Source of the DNA: Pseudonocardia sp. 73-21
GTDB lineage: Bacteria; Actinomycetota; Actinomycetes; Mycobacteriales; Pseudonocardiaceae
Assembly (NCBI RefSeq): GCF_001899645.1
Contig: NZ_MKVV01000053.1
Location: 91,425 to 136,772, forward strand
DNA length: 45,348 nucleotides
Direction of reading: 5' to 3'
This document shows, one piece after another, positions 26,843 to 35,069 of the stretch. Made by a program: the position numbers and the translations under genes. A model generated the notes under the pieces. It did not search any database, was not told where the DNA came from, and was given only the letters and a program-made list of their open reading frames with translations. Within the stretch, counting starts at the first letter, position 1, and the number at the start of each line of letters is the position of its first letter.

Positions 26843-27457
26843 ATGCCGCAGAACCGCCGTGCACCGGTGCGACAGCGGGTCAGTGTCGTGCTGACCCTGC
26901 GCGGTACACAGGACACCGCCGTCGTTGCGCATCATCCCCAGACCGACGACGCCACGGTGAGTGTCCGGATCGGCCGTACGTTGATCTACTTCCACGACTG
27001 GGCCGGCGCGGCTGCGGTGATGCAGGGATGGCGGGGGGTGTCGCACTACGCGGGTAGGCTCCCGGTGATCGGCCCGATCGACCCGACGTCGTCCGCGCCG
27101 GATGTCATGAAGGCCGCGACCGCGATCGACGTCGTCGGTTCGCCGCGTGTCGTGGGCCTGTTGCGTGCTCCAGCCGGGAGACCGAGCCGGCTGGTGGTGA
27201 CGATCGACCGGCTATGCCTCGTGATCCACGATCGGAAGGCCTACGTCTCGACGCGTGCGGCGTTCGTCGACGCGGCGGAGCTGGCCGAACGCGTGCTCCC
27301 GAAACCGGCCGTGCCGGACCTGCGGTTGGTCGCGATGGAGAGGGCCGGTCGCGCGCTCGGGGCGCCCGTCCGGGCATCCGCAGCTCGGCGAACCGCGGAT
27401 TCCGCGCCGACGCGGTTGTCGCCGCCGGCATCGACGAGAGGGAGGGATCTGCGATGA
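26843..27457 (+). CDS. Hypothetical protein in mobilisation module
   Basis: 204 residues from ATG 26843, with GGCGGGGAGG just upstream and 35 bases after the relaxase stop. I recognise no family. The middle has alternating hydrophobic strands (TVSVRIGRTLIYFHDW, SRLVVTIDRLCLVIHDR) suggesting a small alpha/beta fold; no signal peptide or membrane segment is seen. The C-terminus is low-complexity and basic. The stop overlaps the next start (ATGA 27454-27457), so the two are probably co-translated. A role linked to transfer or element upkeep is inferred only from position. Confidence 0.7.
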   Translation: MPQNRRAPVRQRVSVVLTLRGTQDTAVVAHHPQTDDATVSVRIGRTLIYFHDWAGAAAVMQGWRGVSHYAGRLPVIGPIDPTSSAPDVMKAATAIDVVGSPRVVGLLRAPAGRPSRLVVTIDRLCLVIHDRKAYVSTRAAFVDAAELAERVLPKPAVPDLRLVAMERAGRALGAPVRASAARRTADSAPTRLSPPASTRGRDLR

Positions 27458-28221
27458 CCCAGCCGGACTATCCGCTGCCGGTGCTGCCCAGCTACGAGCT
27501 CTACCAACTCGCGCACATCGCGACGTTCCTCGCCGACGGGGTGGCCCGCCACCACCGGGCGAGGACCAGCGCCGAACGGGCGGCCGCGTTGCGTGACCTC
27601 GGCGGCGGACGGGCGGCGTTGGAGCACGCACTCGGCGCCACCGCTGCCGTCCCGCTACCGACGCCGATCGACACGGCCACGTTCCACGCCGCGCGCGGCC
27701 TGGTGGCGGAGGTGCCCCGTTGGGCGCAGGTGGTGTCGCTGGCTCCGATCGGGCAGTCGGGGTGGGGCGTGGTCGGGTATGTGCCCGGTGTCGGCCCGGT
27801 CGGCGCGCGGACGCCGTCGCGCCCGACCGCCGAGGCGGTGCACCACCACATGCTGACCCAGCCGGCGTCGGAGCTGGCGCCCTGGGCGATCACTGACAAG
27901 GCCCGGGTCGCGCCGCAGGCTCCGGATCGGGTGGATCTCGCGACGTTCGCCCGCGACCTCGATCCGTCACGTGATCGGGACCGAGCGGTCGCCCGCCATC
28001 TCCGGGGGCTGGACCGACGTTCCGACGCGGCGATCCGCGAGCGCTTCGCCGGGATCGACCTCGACGCGCCGCTGGTGGTGCGGCCACCCGCTCCCCGGCC
28101 GCGGCCCGCCGCCCGGCCTTCCCGGCCCGCGGCGGCGGGTTCGCGGCATCTGTGCGGGATCGGGCATCAGGTCACGACCAGGAGCGTCCCGAGTGCTCCG
28201 GCGACCAGCGCGGGTCCGTAG
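27454..28221 (+). CDS. Hypothetical protein in mobilisation module
   Basis: 255 residues from ATG 27454, coupled to the previous gene and preceded by GGAGGG. The first 70 residues are helical (YELYQLAHIATFLADGVARH). A middle region with GQSGWGVVGYVPGVGPVGA precedes charged helices, then a proline/arginine-rich tail (PPAPRPRPAARP). No family is recognised. Its last 55 bases overlap the end of the convergent prepilin-peptidase gene. The tail after residue 230 looks like read-through into that gene's antisense strand, so the end is dictated by the first available stop rather than by a conserved C-terminus. It marks the end of the plus-strand mobilisation operon. Confidence 0.65.
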   Translation: MTQPDYPLPVLPSYELYQLAHIATFLADGVARHHRARTSAERAAALRDLGGGRAALEHALGATAAVPLPTPIDTATFHAARGLVAEVPRWAQVVSLAPIGQSGWGVVGYVPGVGPVGARTPSRPTAEAVHHHMLTQPASELAPWAITDKARVAPQAPDRVDLATFARDLDPSRDRDRAVARHLRGLDRRSDAAIRERFAGIDLDAPLVVRPPAPRPRPAARPSRPAAAGSRHLCGIGHQVTTRSVPSAPATSAGP

Positions 28222-28781
28222 GGCACCGTCTCGTCCCGGCCGAAGTGTGCGAGCTTCCATCCGGCGAGGGTCACGAGCAGCAGCAGGACCCACGCCACCA
28301 CACCCCGATACAGCGTGATCGGGTCGGACCAGGCGAGCGCGGCCACGGTGGCGGGGAGCAGCTTCACGTCCCCCCAGCCGATGCTCCGCGGGCTGATCAT
28401 CTTCACGAGGACCGCCATGCCCCCGACGAGGAGTCCGGCCAGCCCGGATCTCACCGCCGGCTCGACGTCCCCCGACGACAGGGTGGCGATGGCCAGCGTG
28501 ACGGCGGTGAGGGCGGTCAGGGCGCCGGTGAGTGGGTTGGGCAGCCGTCGCTCGTGGACGTCCACCAGCGCGGCGGCGATACCGAACGTGGCGAGCGGCG
28601 CGACGAGCAACAGACGTCCGGCCCCGGCCGCGGCGGCGACGAGATACCCGGCGAGGCCGACCATCGCCGCGGCCTCGGTCCCGCCGAGCTGGACGGGAGT
28701 GGTCCGGTGGTCGTGGGCGAGCCGGAGGACGACCGGGCCGACGATCAGCGCACCCGCGATCGCCGACATCTCGGCGGTCAC
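28167..28781 (-). CDS. A24-family prepilin peptidase (TadV/CpaA-like)
   Basis: 204 residues from ATG 28781, overlapping the LysM-BTAD stop (ATGA). Several hydrophobic segments give a polytopic membrane protein. The two catalytic aspartates of A24 peptidases are in place: LVDVHERRLPNPLT and GWGDVKLL. The cytosolic zinc/methylase domain of full-length PilD is absent, as in TadV/CpaA. It would cut the leader peptides of the pilin and TadE-like proteins upstream, which carry G-x4-E cleavage motifs. Last gene of the Tad operon. Firm call. Confidence 0.9.
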   Translation of the reverse strand: MTAEMSAIAGALIVGPVVLRLAHDHRTTPVQLGGTEAAAMVGLAGYLVAAAAGAGRLLLVAPLATFGIAAALVDVHERRLPNPLTGALTALTAVTLAIATLSSGDVEPAVRSGLAGLLVGGMAVLVKMISPRSIGWGDVKLLPATVAALAWSDPITLYRGVVAWVLLLLVTLAGWKLAHFGRDETVPYGPALVAGALGTLLVVT

Positions 28782-31700
28782 GGCCGCGTGCGGGTTCGAC
28801 GGGGCCCGTCCGGGAGTAGCGCGTTGAGCACCGCGAAGGTCTCGGGCGGGAGTTCCTCGGGGACGTCGAAGCCGCGGGCGTCGAGCAGGATCGTGGCGTA
28901 GCGCTCGAGCTCGGAGGTGTGGTCCTCGGCGTGGGCGACCCGCATCAGGTCGGTGAGTGGGCGGTCGAACGCGGCGTCGGTGTCGATGCTGCGGGCCGTC
29001 TCCGCGGCCCAGCGTGCGAGCGTGGTGTCGCCGTCGTTGAGGGCGATGTCGACCAGTTCGTGTGCGGCGTCGACCAGGAATCCGGGGATCTGCAGGTCGT
29101 GGCGCTGATCGTGGCCGGCCAGCCAGGCGTAGCCGTCGGGGCGCAGTGCCGACAGGACGGGACCGCGGACCAGGCTGATCGCGGCCCGGTAGTCCTCGAC
29201 GGCGCCGGGATGGTGAGCGCAGTGGCGGGCCTGGGCGCGCTTGCGCAGGCGGCGGAACAGATCCCAGTCCAGGAGGTGCCCTCGGAGCCGGTAGGTGGTG
29301 TCGGACTGCATGTCGGAGACGAACGGGCGATCAGGGTCGCCGGCGAGGCCACGCCCGGCCCAGCGGCGGGCCGTGTAGACGGCATGCCGCGCGGTGGAGA
29401 GCGTCACCTGCCTGCCGTCCGGCCAGAGGTCGGCCAGCACCTTCTGCAGCGTCACACCGGCCGGATGAAGGGCCAGGTAGACGAGGACCTCCGCGACCCA
29501 CGTCGCCCGTCCGGACGGCAGGGCGCCGGGGGCGCGGACCGCGGGCTCGCCGAGTATCCCGATCAGCGGTACCGCGGGTGTTCCGTCGGCATGCCAGCGG
29601 GCGATGTCGTCGTCGAGGGTCGGGTCCTGGCCTTCGACGATCTCCAGTCGTCGCTCCGCCTCGGGATCGCTCTCGGTGGGAGGTTCGGAGACGGCCCCGT
29701 CCTCATCCATGTCCTGTGCCCACGTGTGTGGGTCCTCCGCCGGACCGACCGGTAGATCTGCCTCGCTGGTCGGAGCGAGGATCCCGGCCAGTCCGGCGGC
29801 GGTCGAGAGCGCCGTGAACGCGGCGGCCCACGGACCGTCCGCGGCATAGCGGGTGACGAGCTCGCCGTTGCCGGCGATGTGGATCTCGGTGCCGACGTGA
29901 GCGACGCCGTGCACAACGATCGCGACACCGCGGCGGCCTGCGTCGTCGAGTTCGGCGGCGAGTGCGCTGAGCTCGTCCCGATCTCCGTCGGTCACCGGCG
30001 CCGAGCCGTCGGCCAGCAGGACGATCGGAAGCCAGGCGTCGGGGGCGATCTCGGCCAACCTGCCGTCGACGACGGTTGCGGCGCCGACCGTGTCGAGCGC
30101 GGCCTCGATGCGGCGTACGTGGGCACGGATCTCGGTCAGCCCGGCGGCCAGATCCGGCAGCGCGCGCAGGCGTTCCGGGTTGAGCGGGAGCAGCTCGCCG
30201 CCGAACCCGACCAGCAGGATCTCGACGTCCTCGCTCCAGCGGGCGTTGGCCAGCTCGGCTGCGACATGGCGCAGCAGCCCGGTTGCGGCCTCGGGATCCG
30301 CGGTGATGTGGGCGACGCCGAGGGCCTCGAGGTCGAGGAGGAGAGCGCGGCCGTCGGGGGAGTGGGCGGCGGAGGCGAGCACCGGGAACGGGGCGCACCG
30401 GCCACCGGCTTCATCCGGCGCGAGCGGAAGGTCGGCGTCGCCGGCGAGCGTCCACGTCCCGCCGTCGTCGTCCGTCTCGAACGGTGGTGGCAGCAGTCCG
30501 GCGTCGGTGAGAGTGAGGCGAGCGGAACCGGGTCCGAGGTCGACCGCGGCGAGCTCGGGTGGCGTCGTTGCGGACCAGTCGTGCAGCGTCAGGCCCCGTA
30601 ACGCGGCGTCGAGGACGGTGTCATCGAGCGTCGGAGGAGTCTGCGCGGCGGTCCACTCCAAGCGACCGGAGGTGTCGTCGGGGACGGCGATGCGATGGCG
30701 GGAGAAGCGATGGCGTAGCTGGCGTCTGCGCCGCACCGCGAGGGCACCGAGCAGGCCGGTGATCACGAGCGAGGACACGCCCAGCAGCGTGGGCACCGTC
30801 GATGGCGCATCCGTGGGCACGAGGGAGGGGGCGGTGGGCACTTTCCGAGAAGGGGTCGTCGGCTCGGCCGGTGCCGCAGTGCGCGGCTCGGGAGTAAGGG
30901 CCGGGGCGGGCTTCTGCGGTTGCGGATCTGCGGGCTGTGTCGGACGGGAGGGCGCGATCGTCGACGGCTCGGCCGGGGCCGGCGCGGCGTGGGCGGACTG
31001 GCCAGGATCGGTCTCCGCGGTCCCGTCATCACGAGCTGCTGCCGTCATCGGCAGCTGCAGTGTCCACCCGGGCCGGATCAGGTCGGGATCGAGGAGACTC
31101 ATCCCGTCGTGCTGTGGCCGGCCCTTGTTGGCTGCGTACAGCTCGTTCGTCAGCCGGACGTCGTGCAGGTCGCGGTCGGCGATCTCCGAGAGGGTGTCAC
31201 CGGGGCGGACGACGACGTCATCGCCGGCCGAGGTGGGCATGACGAGGACCCAGCCGGCGTGGAGCAGAGCCGCCTCGGTGAGCCGGCCGCCGTCGGGTTG
31301 GACGATGCCGGCGTTGAGCGTGTAGATCTCCCGCCACCTCAGCGGATCACCCAGCTGGGATTCGGCGATCCGCCACAGCGTGTCGCGCGGCTGTACCGAG
31401 TACGTCGGCGCGTCCGCGGGCTGCGACGTCTGCACGGCGACGGGGTTGAGCGTCGCGATCACGGCGATGGGCGGTGGCGGGGCGGCGGAGGCCGTGCCCG
31501 TTCCCGCGCCGAGCAGGCCCGCGACCAGTACCGATGCCAGCGTCCGGCTGGCCCCCAACCCGGGCAGCTCGAGGCGAGGCCCCGGACGGTGCCGGATCAC
31601 GGCGACGAGTTCGGCGATGATCGAGACGGCCAGCTGAGCCCAGACGAGCACCGCGGCGACGAGCAGCACCCCCGCCAGCAGTGAGCCGTCGTCCGGGCCG

Positions 31701-31840
31701 GACAGGGCAGCGATGATGTCGGGGCCTGACGGTGCGGAGGTCGGCAGAAGGGCGCGCCCGAGGAGCAGCAGTAGGGAGGGCGTCCCCACGAGGACCGCCA
31801 GGATCCCGAGAGCGGCACCGATCCGTCCGGCCGCGGCCAT
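28778..31840 (-). CDS. Membrane protein with two LysM domains and a C-terminal BTAD domain
   Basis: 1,020 residues from ATG 31840, overlapping the upstream stop (TGATG). Order: two N-terminal membrane helices and a further hydrophobic segment near residue 100; LysM 1 (YSVQPRDTLWRIAESQLG) near 145-190; LysM 2 (VVVRPGDTLSEIADRDLH) near 208-255; a proline/threonine-rich linker; a membrane helix near 355-380 (TLLGVSSLVITGLLGALAV); a long intracellular-looking region; and, from about 775, a winged-helix plus BTAD domain (TLSTARHAVYTARRWAGRGL, HLLDWDLFRRL). LysM modules bind peptidoglycan; BTAD is the regulatory domain of SARP-type activators. The protein could link cell-wall anchoring of the pilus machine to cytosolic regulation, which is inference. 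Such LysM-BTAD proteins recur beside actinobacterial TadE clusters. The domain calls are good; the biochemical role is unknown. Confidence 0.85.
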   Translation of the reverse strand: MAAAGRIGAALGILAVLVGTPSLLLLLGRALLPTSAPSGPDIIAALSGPDDGSLLAGVLLVAAVLVWAQLAVSIIAELVAVIRHRPGPRLELPGLGASRTLASVLVAGLLGAGTGTASAAPPPPIAVIATLNPVAVQTSQPADAPTYSVQPRDTLWRIAESQLGDPLRWREIYTLNAGIVQPDGGRLTEAALLHAGWVLVMPTSAGDDVVVRPGDTLSEIADRDLHDVRLTNELYAANKGRPQHDGMSLLDPDLIRPGWTLQLPMTAAARDDGTAETDPGQSAHAAPAPAEPSTIAPSRPTQPADPQPQKPAPALTPEPRTAAPAEPTTPSRKVPTAPSLVPTDAPSTVPTLLGVSSLVITGLLGALAVRRRRQLRHRFSRHRIAVPDDTSGRLEWTAAQTPPTLDDTVLDAALRGLTLHDWSATTPPELAAVDLGPGSARLTLTDAGLLPPPFETDDDGGTWTLAGDADLPLAPDEAGGRCAPFPVLASAAHSPDGRALLLDLEALGVAHITADPEAATGLLRHVAAELANARWSEDVEILLVGFGGELLPLNPERLRALPDLAAGLTEIRAHVRRIEAALDTVGAATVVDGRLAEIAPDAWLPIVLLADGSAPVTDGDRDELSALAAELDDAGRRGVAIVVHGVAHVGTEIHIAGNGELVTRYAADGPWAAAFTALSTAAGLAGILAPTSEADLPVGPAEDPHTWAQDMDEDGAVSEPPTESDPEAERRLEIVEGQDPTLDDDIARWHADGTPAVPLIGILGEPAVRAPGALPSGRATWVAEVLVYLALHPAGVTLQKVLADLWPDGRQVTLSTARHAVYTARRWAGRGLAGDPDRPFVSDMQSDTTYRLRGHLLDWDLFRRLRKRAQARHCAHHPGAVEDYRAAISLVRGPVLSALRPDGYAWLAGHDQRHDLQIPGFLVDAAHELVDIALNDGDTTLARWAAETARSIDTDAAFDRPLTDLMRVAHAEDHTSELERYATILLDARGFDVPEELPPETFAVLNALLPDGPRRTRTRP

Positions 31841-32256
31841 CACGGTGCTCCACCGGGATCGACGGGGACGAGGCGGGCCGACGCACTCCCGTGGCCGGTG
31901 ATGGTCGGCCGTCCGGCCAACCCCAGGAGGACCGTCGGCCGGGTCACGGTGACCTCCACACGGATCGTGTCCGCTCCGTCGAGGTCGACCGTGCCGGTGA
32001 CACCTGCGCTCTTTAGGTAGCCGCGCGCCGCCGCTGCGGCCGCCGTGGGGTCGACCGCCGTCGCGCCACGGGCGAGAGCCGCGACATCGACGGCCTGCCC
32101 GCCGGCCCGGGCGGCCTCCCCGGCGATCGCGTCGGCGGTCGCGATCACCTGGGCGGCGCGCACGCCGTCCACCGCCAGCCCGAGCAGGACGAGGACGGCC
32201 AGCAGCACCACCGCTGCTGGGACGGACACGGCGCCACCCCCGCGCTCCCCGCTCAT
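31840..32256 (-). CDS. TadG/TadE-like pseudopilin
   Basis: 138 residues from ATG 32256, coupled to the previous gene by ATGA. A short N-terminus (GERGGGAVSV) runs straight into a hydrophobic helix (AAVVLLAVLVLLGLAVDGV), then a helical and beta-strand extracellular part. It lacks the E+5 seen in the two genes upstream (P instead), so cleavage by the prepilin peptidase is doubtful. Minor pilin-like proteins of this shape occur in sets of two or three in actinobacterial Tad operons. The family assignment is moderate, by topology and context. Confidence 0.78.
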   Translation of the reverse strand: MSGERGGGAVSVPAAVVLLAVLVLLGLAVDGVRAAQVIATADAIAGEAARAGGQAVDVAALARGATAVDPTAAAAAARGYLKSAGVTGTVDLDGADTIRVEVTVTRPTVLLGLAGRPTITGHGSASARLVPVDPGGAP

Positions 32257-32681
32257 GACCTCTCCCGGTAGCGGTCGACGCTGCTGCTGAACTCGGCGAC
32301 CAGGTCATGTGTTCCGGGAGCCCCCGGGAGGCCCAGACCGGACCAGCGCACCGCGCAACGCACCCGGGTCCGCGCCACGGACGGGGTCCCGATCGGAGCA
32401 GCCGGTACCTCGACGGTCACCTCCAGCGCGGCGCAGCTGATGTGCTGTGCGGCGAGCACCCGGTTCGCCTCCGCTGTCGCGAGGTCGTGTGCACCGGTCG
32501 GGTCCCGTGTCGCGGAGCCCAGCCGGGCCGCGGCCTGCGCCGCTGCACCAGTGGCCGCCTCGGCGGCGGTGAGCCGGCCGGCGGCCAGCCCGAACAACAG
32601 CAGCAGCCCGATCGCGACGGCGGCGAGTGCGGCTTCCACGCTCGACGCCCCGCCGGTCTCCTCCCTCATCGGCGCGATCAT
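32253..32681 (-). CDS. TadE-like pseudopilin
   Basis: 142 residues from ATG 32681, overlapping its upstream neighbour by ATGA. The class III leader motif is clear: G, then ASSVE (glutamate at +5), then a hydrophobic helix (AALAAVAIGLLLLFGLAAG). Two cysteines (HISCAALEV, VRCAVRW) could form a disulphide outside the membrane. TadE proteins are minor pilins processed by the TadV peptidase and needed to assemble Flp pili. Good call from motif and position. Confidence 0.82.
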   Translation of the reverse strand: MIAPMREETGGASSVEAALAAVAIGLLLLFGLAAGRLTAAEAATGAAAQAAARLGSATRDPTGAHDLATAEANRVLAAQHISCAALEVTVEVPAAPIGTPSVARTRVRCAVRWSGLGLPGAPGTHDLVAEFSSSVDRYRERS

Positions 32682-33079
32682 CGGGCGGCCCGCTCGACTG
32701 CGCCGACAGCGGACTTGTCGACCGTCATCGGGACACCGGGCACCAGGGACAACGCCCGCCCGGTGACCCGCACGCGCAGCACGCCGGTGGCGTCGTCCAG
32801 CTGTGCGGTGGCCGAGGGTCCGTCGAGCGCGGTACCCGCGGCTCGCGCCAGGAAGCTTCGCGCAGCCTGCTCCGCCTGCGTCGTCGACGGTAGAACCCGC
32901 CCTGCGGTGACACCCTCCTGGGCGGCGGTGAGCGCGAGTTGCCCGGCGTAGAACAGCAGGGCGACCTGCGCGACGGCGCCGATCAGCGCGAGCAGCGCGA
33001 CCCAGACGAGAGCCACTTCCACGCCGGCCGCACCGCCCTTCTCGGGGTCGCTGGTCTCGGCCTTCCTGATCATGTCCAC
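32678..33079 (-). CDS. TadE-like pseudopilin
   Basis: 133 residues from ATG 33079, seven bases after the small pilin gene's stop. The leader ends in G, then AAGVE with glutamate at +5, followed by a hydrophobic helix (VALVWVALLALIGAVAQVAL). The remainder is a short extracellular domain rich in alanine and threonine. Probably cleaved by the operon's prepilin peptidase; minor pilin or assembly factor of the Tad machine. The first of three similar proteins in a row, suggesting a heteromeric tip complex. Confidence 0.82.
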   Translation of the reverse strand: MDMIRKAETSDPEKGGAAGVEVALVWVALLALIGAVAQVALLFYAGQLALTAAQEGVTAGRVLPSTTQAEQAARSFLARAAGTALDGPSATAQLDDATGVLRVRVTGRALSLVPGVPMTVDKSAVGAVERAAR

Positions 33080-33086
33080 GGCATGG

Positions 33087-33287
33087 CTACTGAAGGGCGC
33101 CGAGCTTCTTCGCGATGAACGCGCCCACTCCGGCGGCGATGGTGCCTGCGATGATCGCGCCCGCGGAGATGTGGAATCCCTCGTCGGTGTTCCGACCGCC
33201 GCCGCGCTCGTCGTGAAGAGGTTCCAGCCGGTCCTGACACCAGGCGACGGCCTGCAGGATGCAGTGATTGATCGTCCGGATCATCAT
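33087..33287 (-). CDS. Small Flp-type pilin candidate
   Basis: 66 residues from ATG 33287 (a second ATG at 33284), with AAGGAG and GGAG ribosome-site-like sequence upstream. A leader of 31 residues ends in GGG; the mature part would begin RNTDE, with glutamate at +5 as in Flp pilins, then one hydrophobic helix (ISAGAIIAGTIAAGVGAFIA) and KKLGALQ. A mature length of about 35 residues is shorter than most Flp pilins, and the tyrosine that often follows E5 is glycine here. Its place between TadC and the TadE-like genes is where the major pilin is often found. Best candidate for the structural subunit. Confidence 0.72.
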   Translation of the reverse strand: MMIRTINHCILQAVAWCQDRLEPLHDERGGGRNTDEGFHISAGAIIAGTIAAGVGAFIAKKLGALQ

Positions 33288-33306
33288 CGATTTCTCCGAT
33301 CTCCTT

Positions 33307-34176
33307 CTACAGGGACAGCAATGCGACACCGGCCGGGAACAGGACCCAGGCGGCGATCAGGAACACCTGCAGCGCGCCGGGCGTACTCATCTGGCCGCTG
33401 GCCCGGTTGGCGTCGGTGTGCTCGTCGGCGAGCAGCTCGTCGCGCAGGCTCCCGGCCCGGGCGAGCAGGGTGTCGACGATCGCGCCGCCGTCGTGGCCGG
33501 CGCTGGCCGCGATGGCCGAGAGATCTGTGAGCTCGTCGACGCCGACGCGTTCCCCGAAGCGGCGCAGGCCGTCCCAGGGCATGAGCCCGGACCGTTCGGC
33601 GTGGGCGAGCTCGTCGGCGATGCGCCGCATCGCCCACCCGTCGGGGAGCAGTTGCGCGGGCAAGGTCAGCGCTGTGGACACTCCGGCTCCGCCGTGGCGC
33701 AGCAGGCCCACCTGCTGCAGGTAGGACACGAGCGCGAACCGCAACTGCTCGCGTGCGTTCTCCGCGCGGAGGGACACCGCGTGTGCGCTACCTGTCCACC
33801 CCAGCAGTCCGCCGACCAGGGTGAGCCCGGCAGGAGCGACGAGCGGCAGCCCGAGATCCAGAATCCAGACGGCGGTGCCCAGCACGGGACCTGCAGCGGC
33901 GTACCGAAGGCTGCGTCCGGCGCGCGCGACCAGGAACCGGTCACGATCCCAGCCGATCATGTCCAGATCGGCATCCGGGACGGTGCCGGGGAGGTGGCGC
34001 AGGACCCGCACGAGGACGGGCGCTGCCGGATAGGACTGTCGTGGCTGCCGTTCGTCCAGCGCGGCGAGAGCATCGGCGAGTACCGGGTGCCGCGGTCCGA
34101 ATGCCGCGCCGGCGACCGTGAACCCGATGCCCAGCAGCGCGCCGCCGGCCACGGCCAGCATCAGCAGCGGGTTCAC
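33307..34176 (-). CDS. tadC: TadC-like type II secretion F-family membrane protein
   Basis: 289 residues from GTG 34176, overlapping the TadB stop (GTGA). The N-terminal hydrophobic segment (LLMLAVAGGALLGIGFTVAG), a second pair of helices near residues 95-140 and a C-terminal helix (LQVFLIAAWVLFPAGVALL) frame a cytosolic GspF-like helical domain. TadB and TadC form the inner-membrane platform on which the TadA ATPase acts. Order tadA-tadB-tadC with four-base overlaps is standard for the pathway. Confidence 0.87.
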   Translation of the reverse strand: MNPLLMLAVAGGALLGIGFTVAGAAFGPRHPVLADALAALDERQPRQSYPAAPVLVRVLRHLPGTVPDADLDMIGWDRDRFLVARAGRSLRYAAAGPVLGTAVWILDLGLPLVAPAGLTLVGGLLGWTGSAHAVSLRAENAREQLRFALVSYLQQVGLLRHGGAGVSTALTLPAQLLPDGWAMRRIADELAHAERSGLMPWDGLRRFGERVGVDELTDLSAIAASAGHDGGAIVDTLLARAGSLRDELLADEHTDANRASGQMSTPGALQVFLIAAWVLFPAGVALLSL

Positions 34177-35069
34177 CGGGCCGCCCCCGCACCGAGGAAC
34201 CGCGGCTGGCGGCGGCCGAGCGCAAGACGCCGCATCCACACCAGCAGCCAGACGGTGGCGGCCAGCAGACAGGCCATCACGACCTGACCGACGGGCGTGG
34301 TGTAAGGCGCGGCGAAGGACGGCACCAGCGCCAGCATGACCAGCACCCCGGCCTGGATGATCAGCAACATCCGGATCGACTGTCGTGACTCCGCTCGGGC
34401 GGCCTCGATCTCCCGCCGCGCCCGTACGTCATGGGCGACACCGTCGGCCAGCTGGCGCAGGACCCGCGCCACCCCGGCGGACTGATGGTGCAGCGCCAGT
34501 GCGATCGCGGCGGCGACCGTGTCGGCCACGCGGTCGTCCAGCTCGTCGGCGAACTCCCGCACGGCGACGTCCGGTGGGCACGAGCCGTCCCGAAGGCGTG
34601 CCGCCAGGTGCGTGACCGGGCCCGCGATGGTCTCGTCGGTGTGCCCGGCGCTGACGGTGATGGCCTGGGCGAGCCCGACGGCGCCGCCACCGGCGAGCGT
34701 GTCGGCCATCCGTCGGCACCAGCCCTCCAGCGCCTCCAGGCGGTCGATGCGCTCCTGGGCGACTCGCGCCGAGCCCATCAGCCACGGCGCCCACACTCCA
34801 CCGGCGGTGACCGCGATCCCGGCGATCGGCCATCCGGTGGCCACCCAGACGGCGCCGCCTACCGCGCACCAGGCGAGTAGCCGCGCCCGGCGCCGGCCCC
34901 TGTCCCGTCCGGGCGGCTGCGATGCCACTACCAGCGCCTGGACGGTGCTCCGCCATTGCGTCGGCATCGAGGTCGAGCGGGCATGACGTCGCAGGCCCAC
35001 GACGATGAGTGCGGCGCCGACCGCGAGTACAGCACCCGCGACCGCTGCGGTGATCTCACCGGCGATCAC
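34173..35069 (-). CDS. tadB: TadB-like type II secretion F-family membrane protein
   Basis: 298 residues from GTG 35069, which overlaps the TadA stop (GTGA). Upstream in-frame starts would run into tadA and are less likely. It has an N-terminal helix (AAVAGAVLAVGAALIVVGL), a second hydrophobic pair (GGAVWVATGWPIAGIAVTAG), a helical GspF domain (LEALEGWCRRMADTLAGGGA) and C-terminal helices (LLIIQAGVLVMLALVPSFA; VVMACLLAATVWLLVWM). Partner of TadC in the pilus assembly platform. Confidence 0.87.
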   Translation of the reverse strand: MIAGEITAAVAGAVLAVGAALIVVGLRRHARSTSMPTQWRSTVQALVVASQPPGRDRGRRRARLLAWCAVGGAVWVATGWPIAGIAVTAGGVWAPWLMGSARVAQERIDRLEALEGWCRRMADTLAGGGAVGLAQAITVSAGHTDETIAGPVTHLAARLRDGSCPPDVAVREFADELDDRVADTVAAAIALALHHQSAGVARVLRQLADGVAHDVRARREIEAARAESRQSIRMLLIIQAGVLVMLALVPSFAAPYTTPVGQVVMACLLAATVWLLVWMRRLALGRRQPRFLGAGAAR

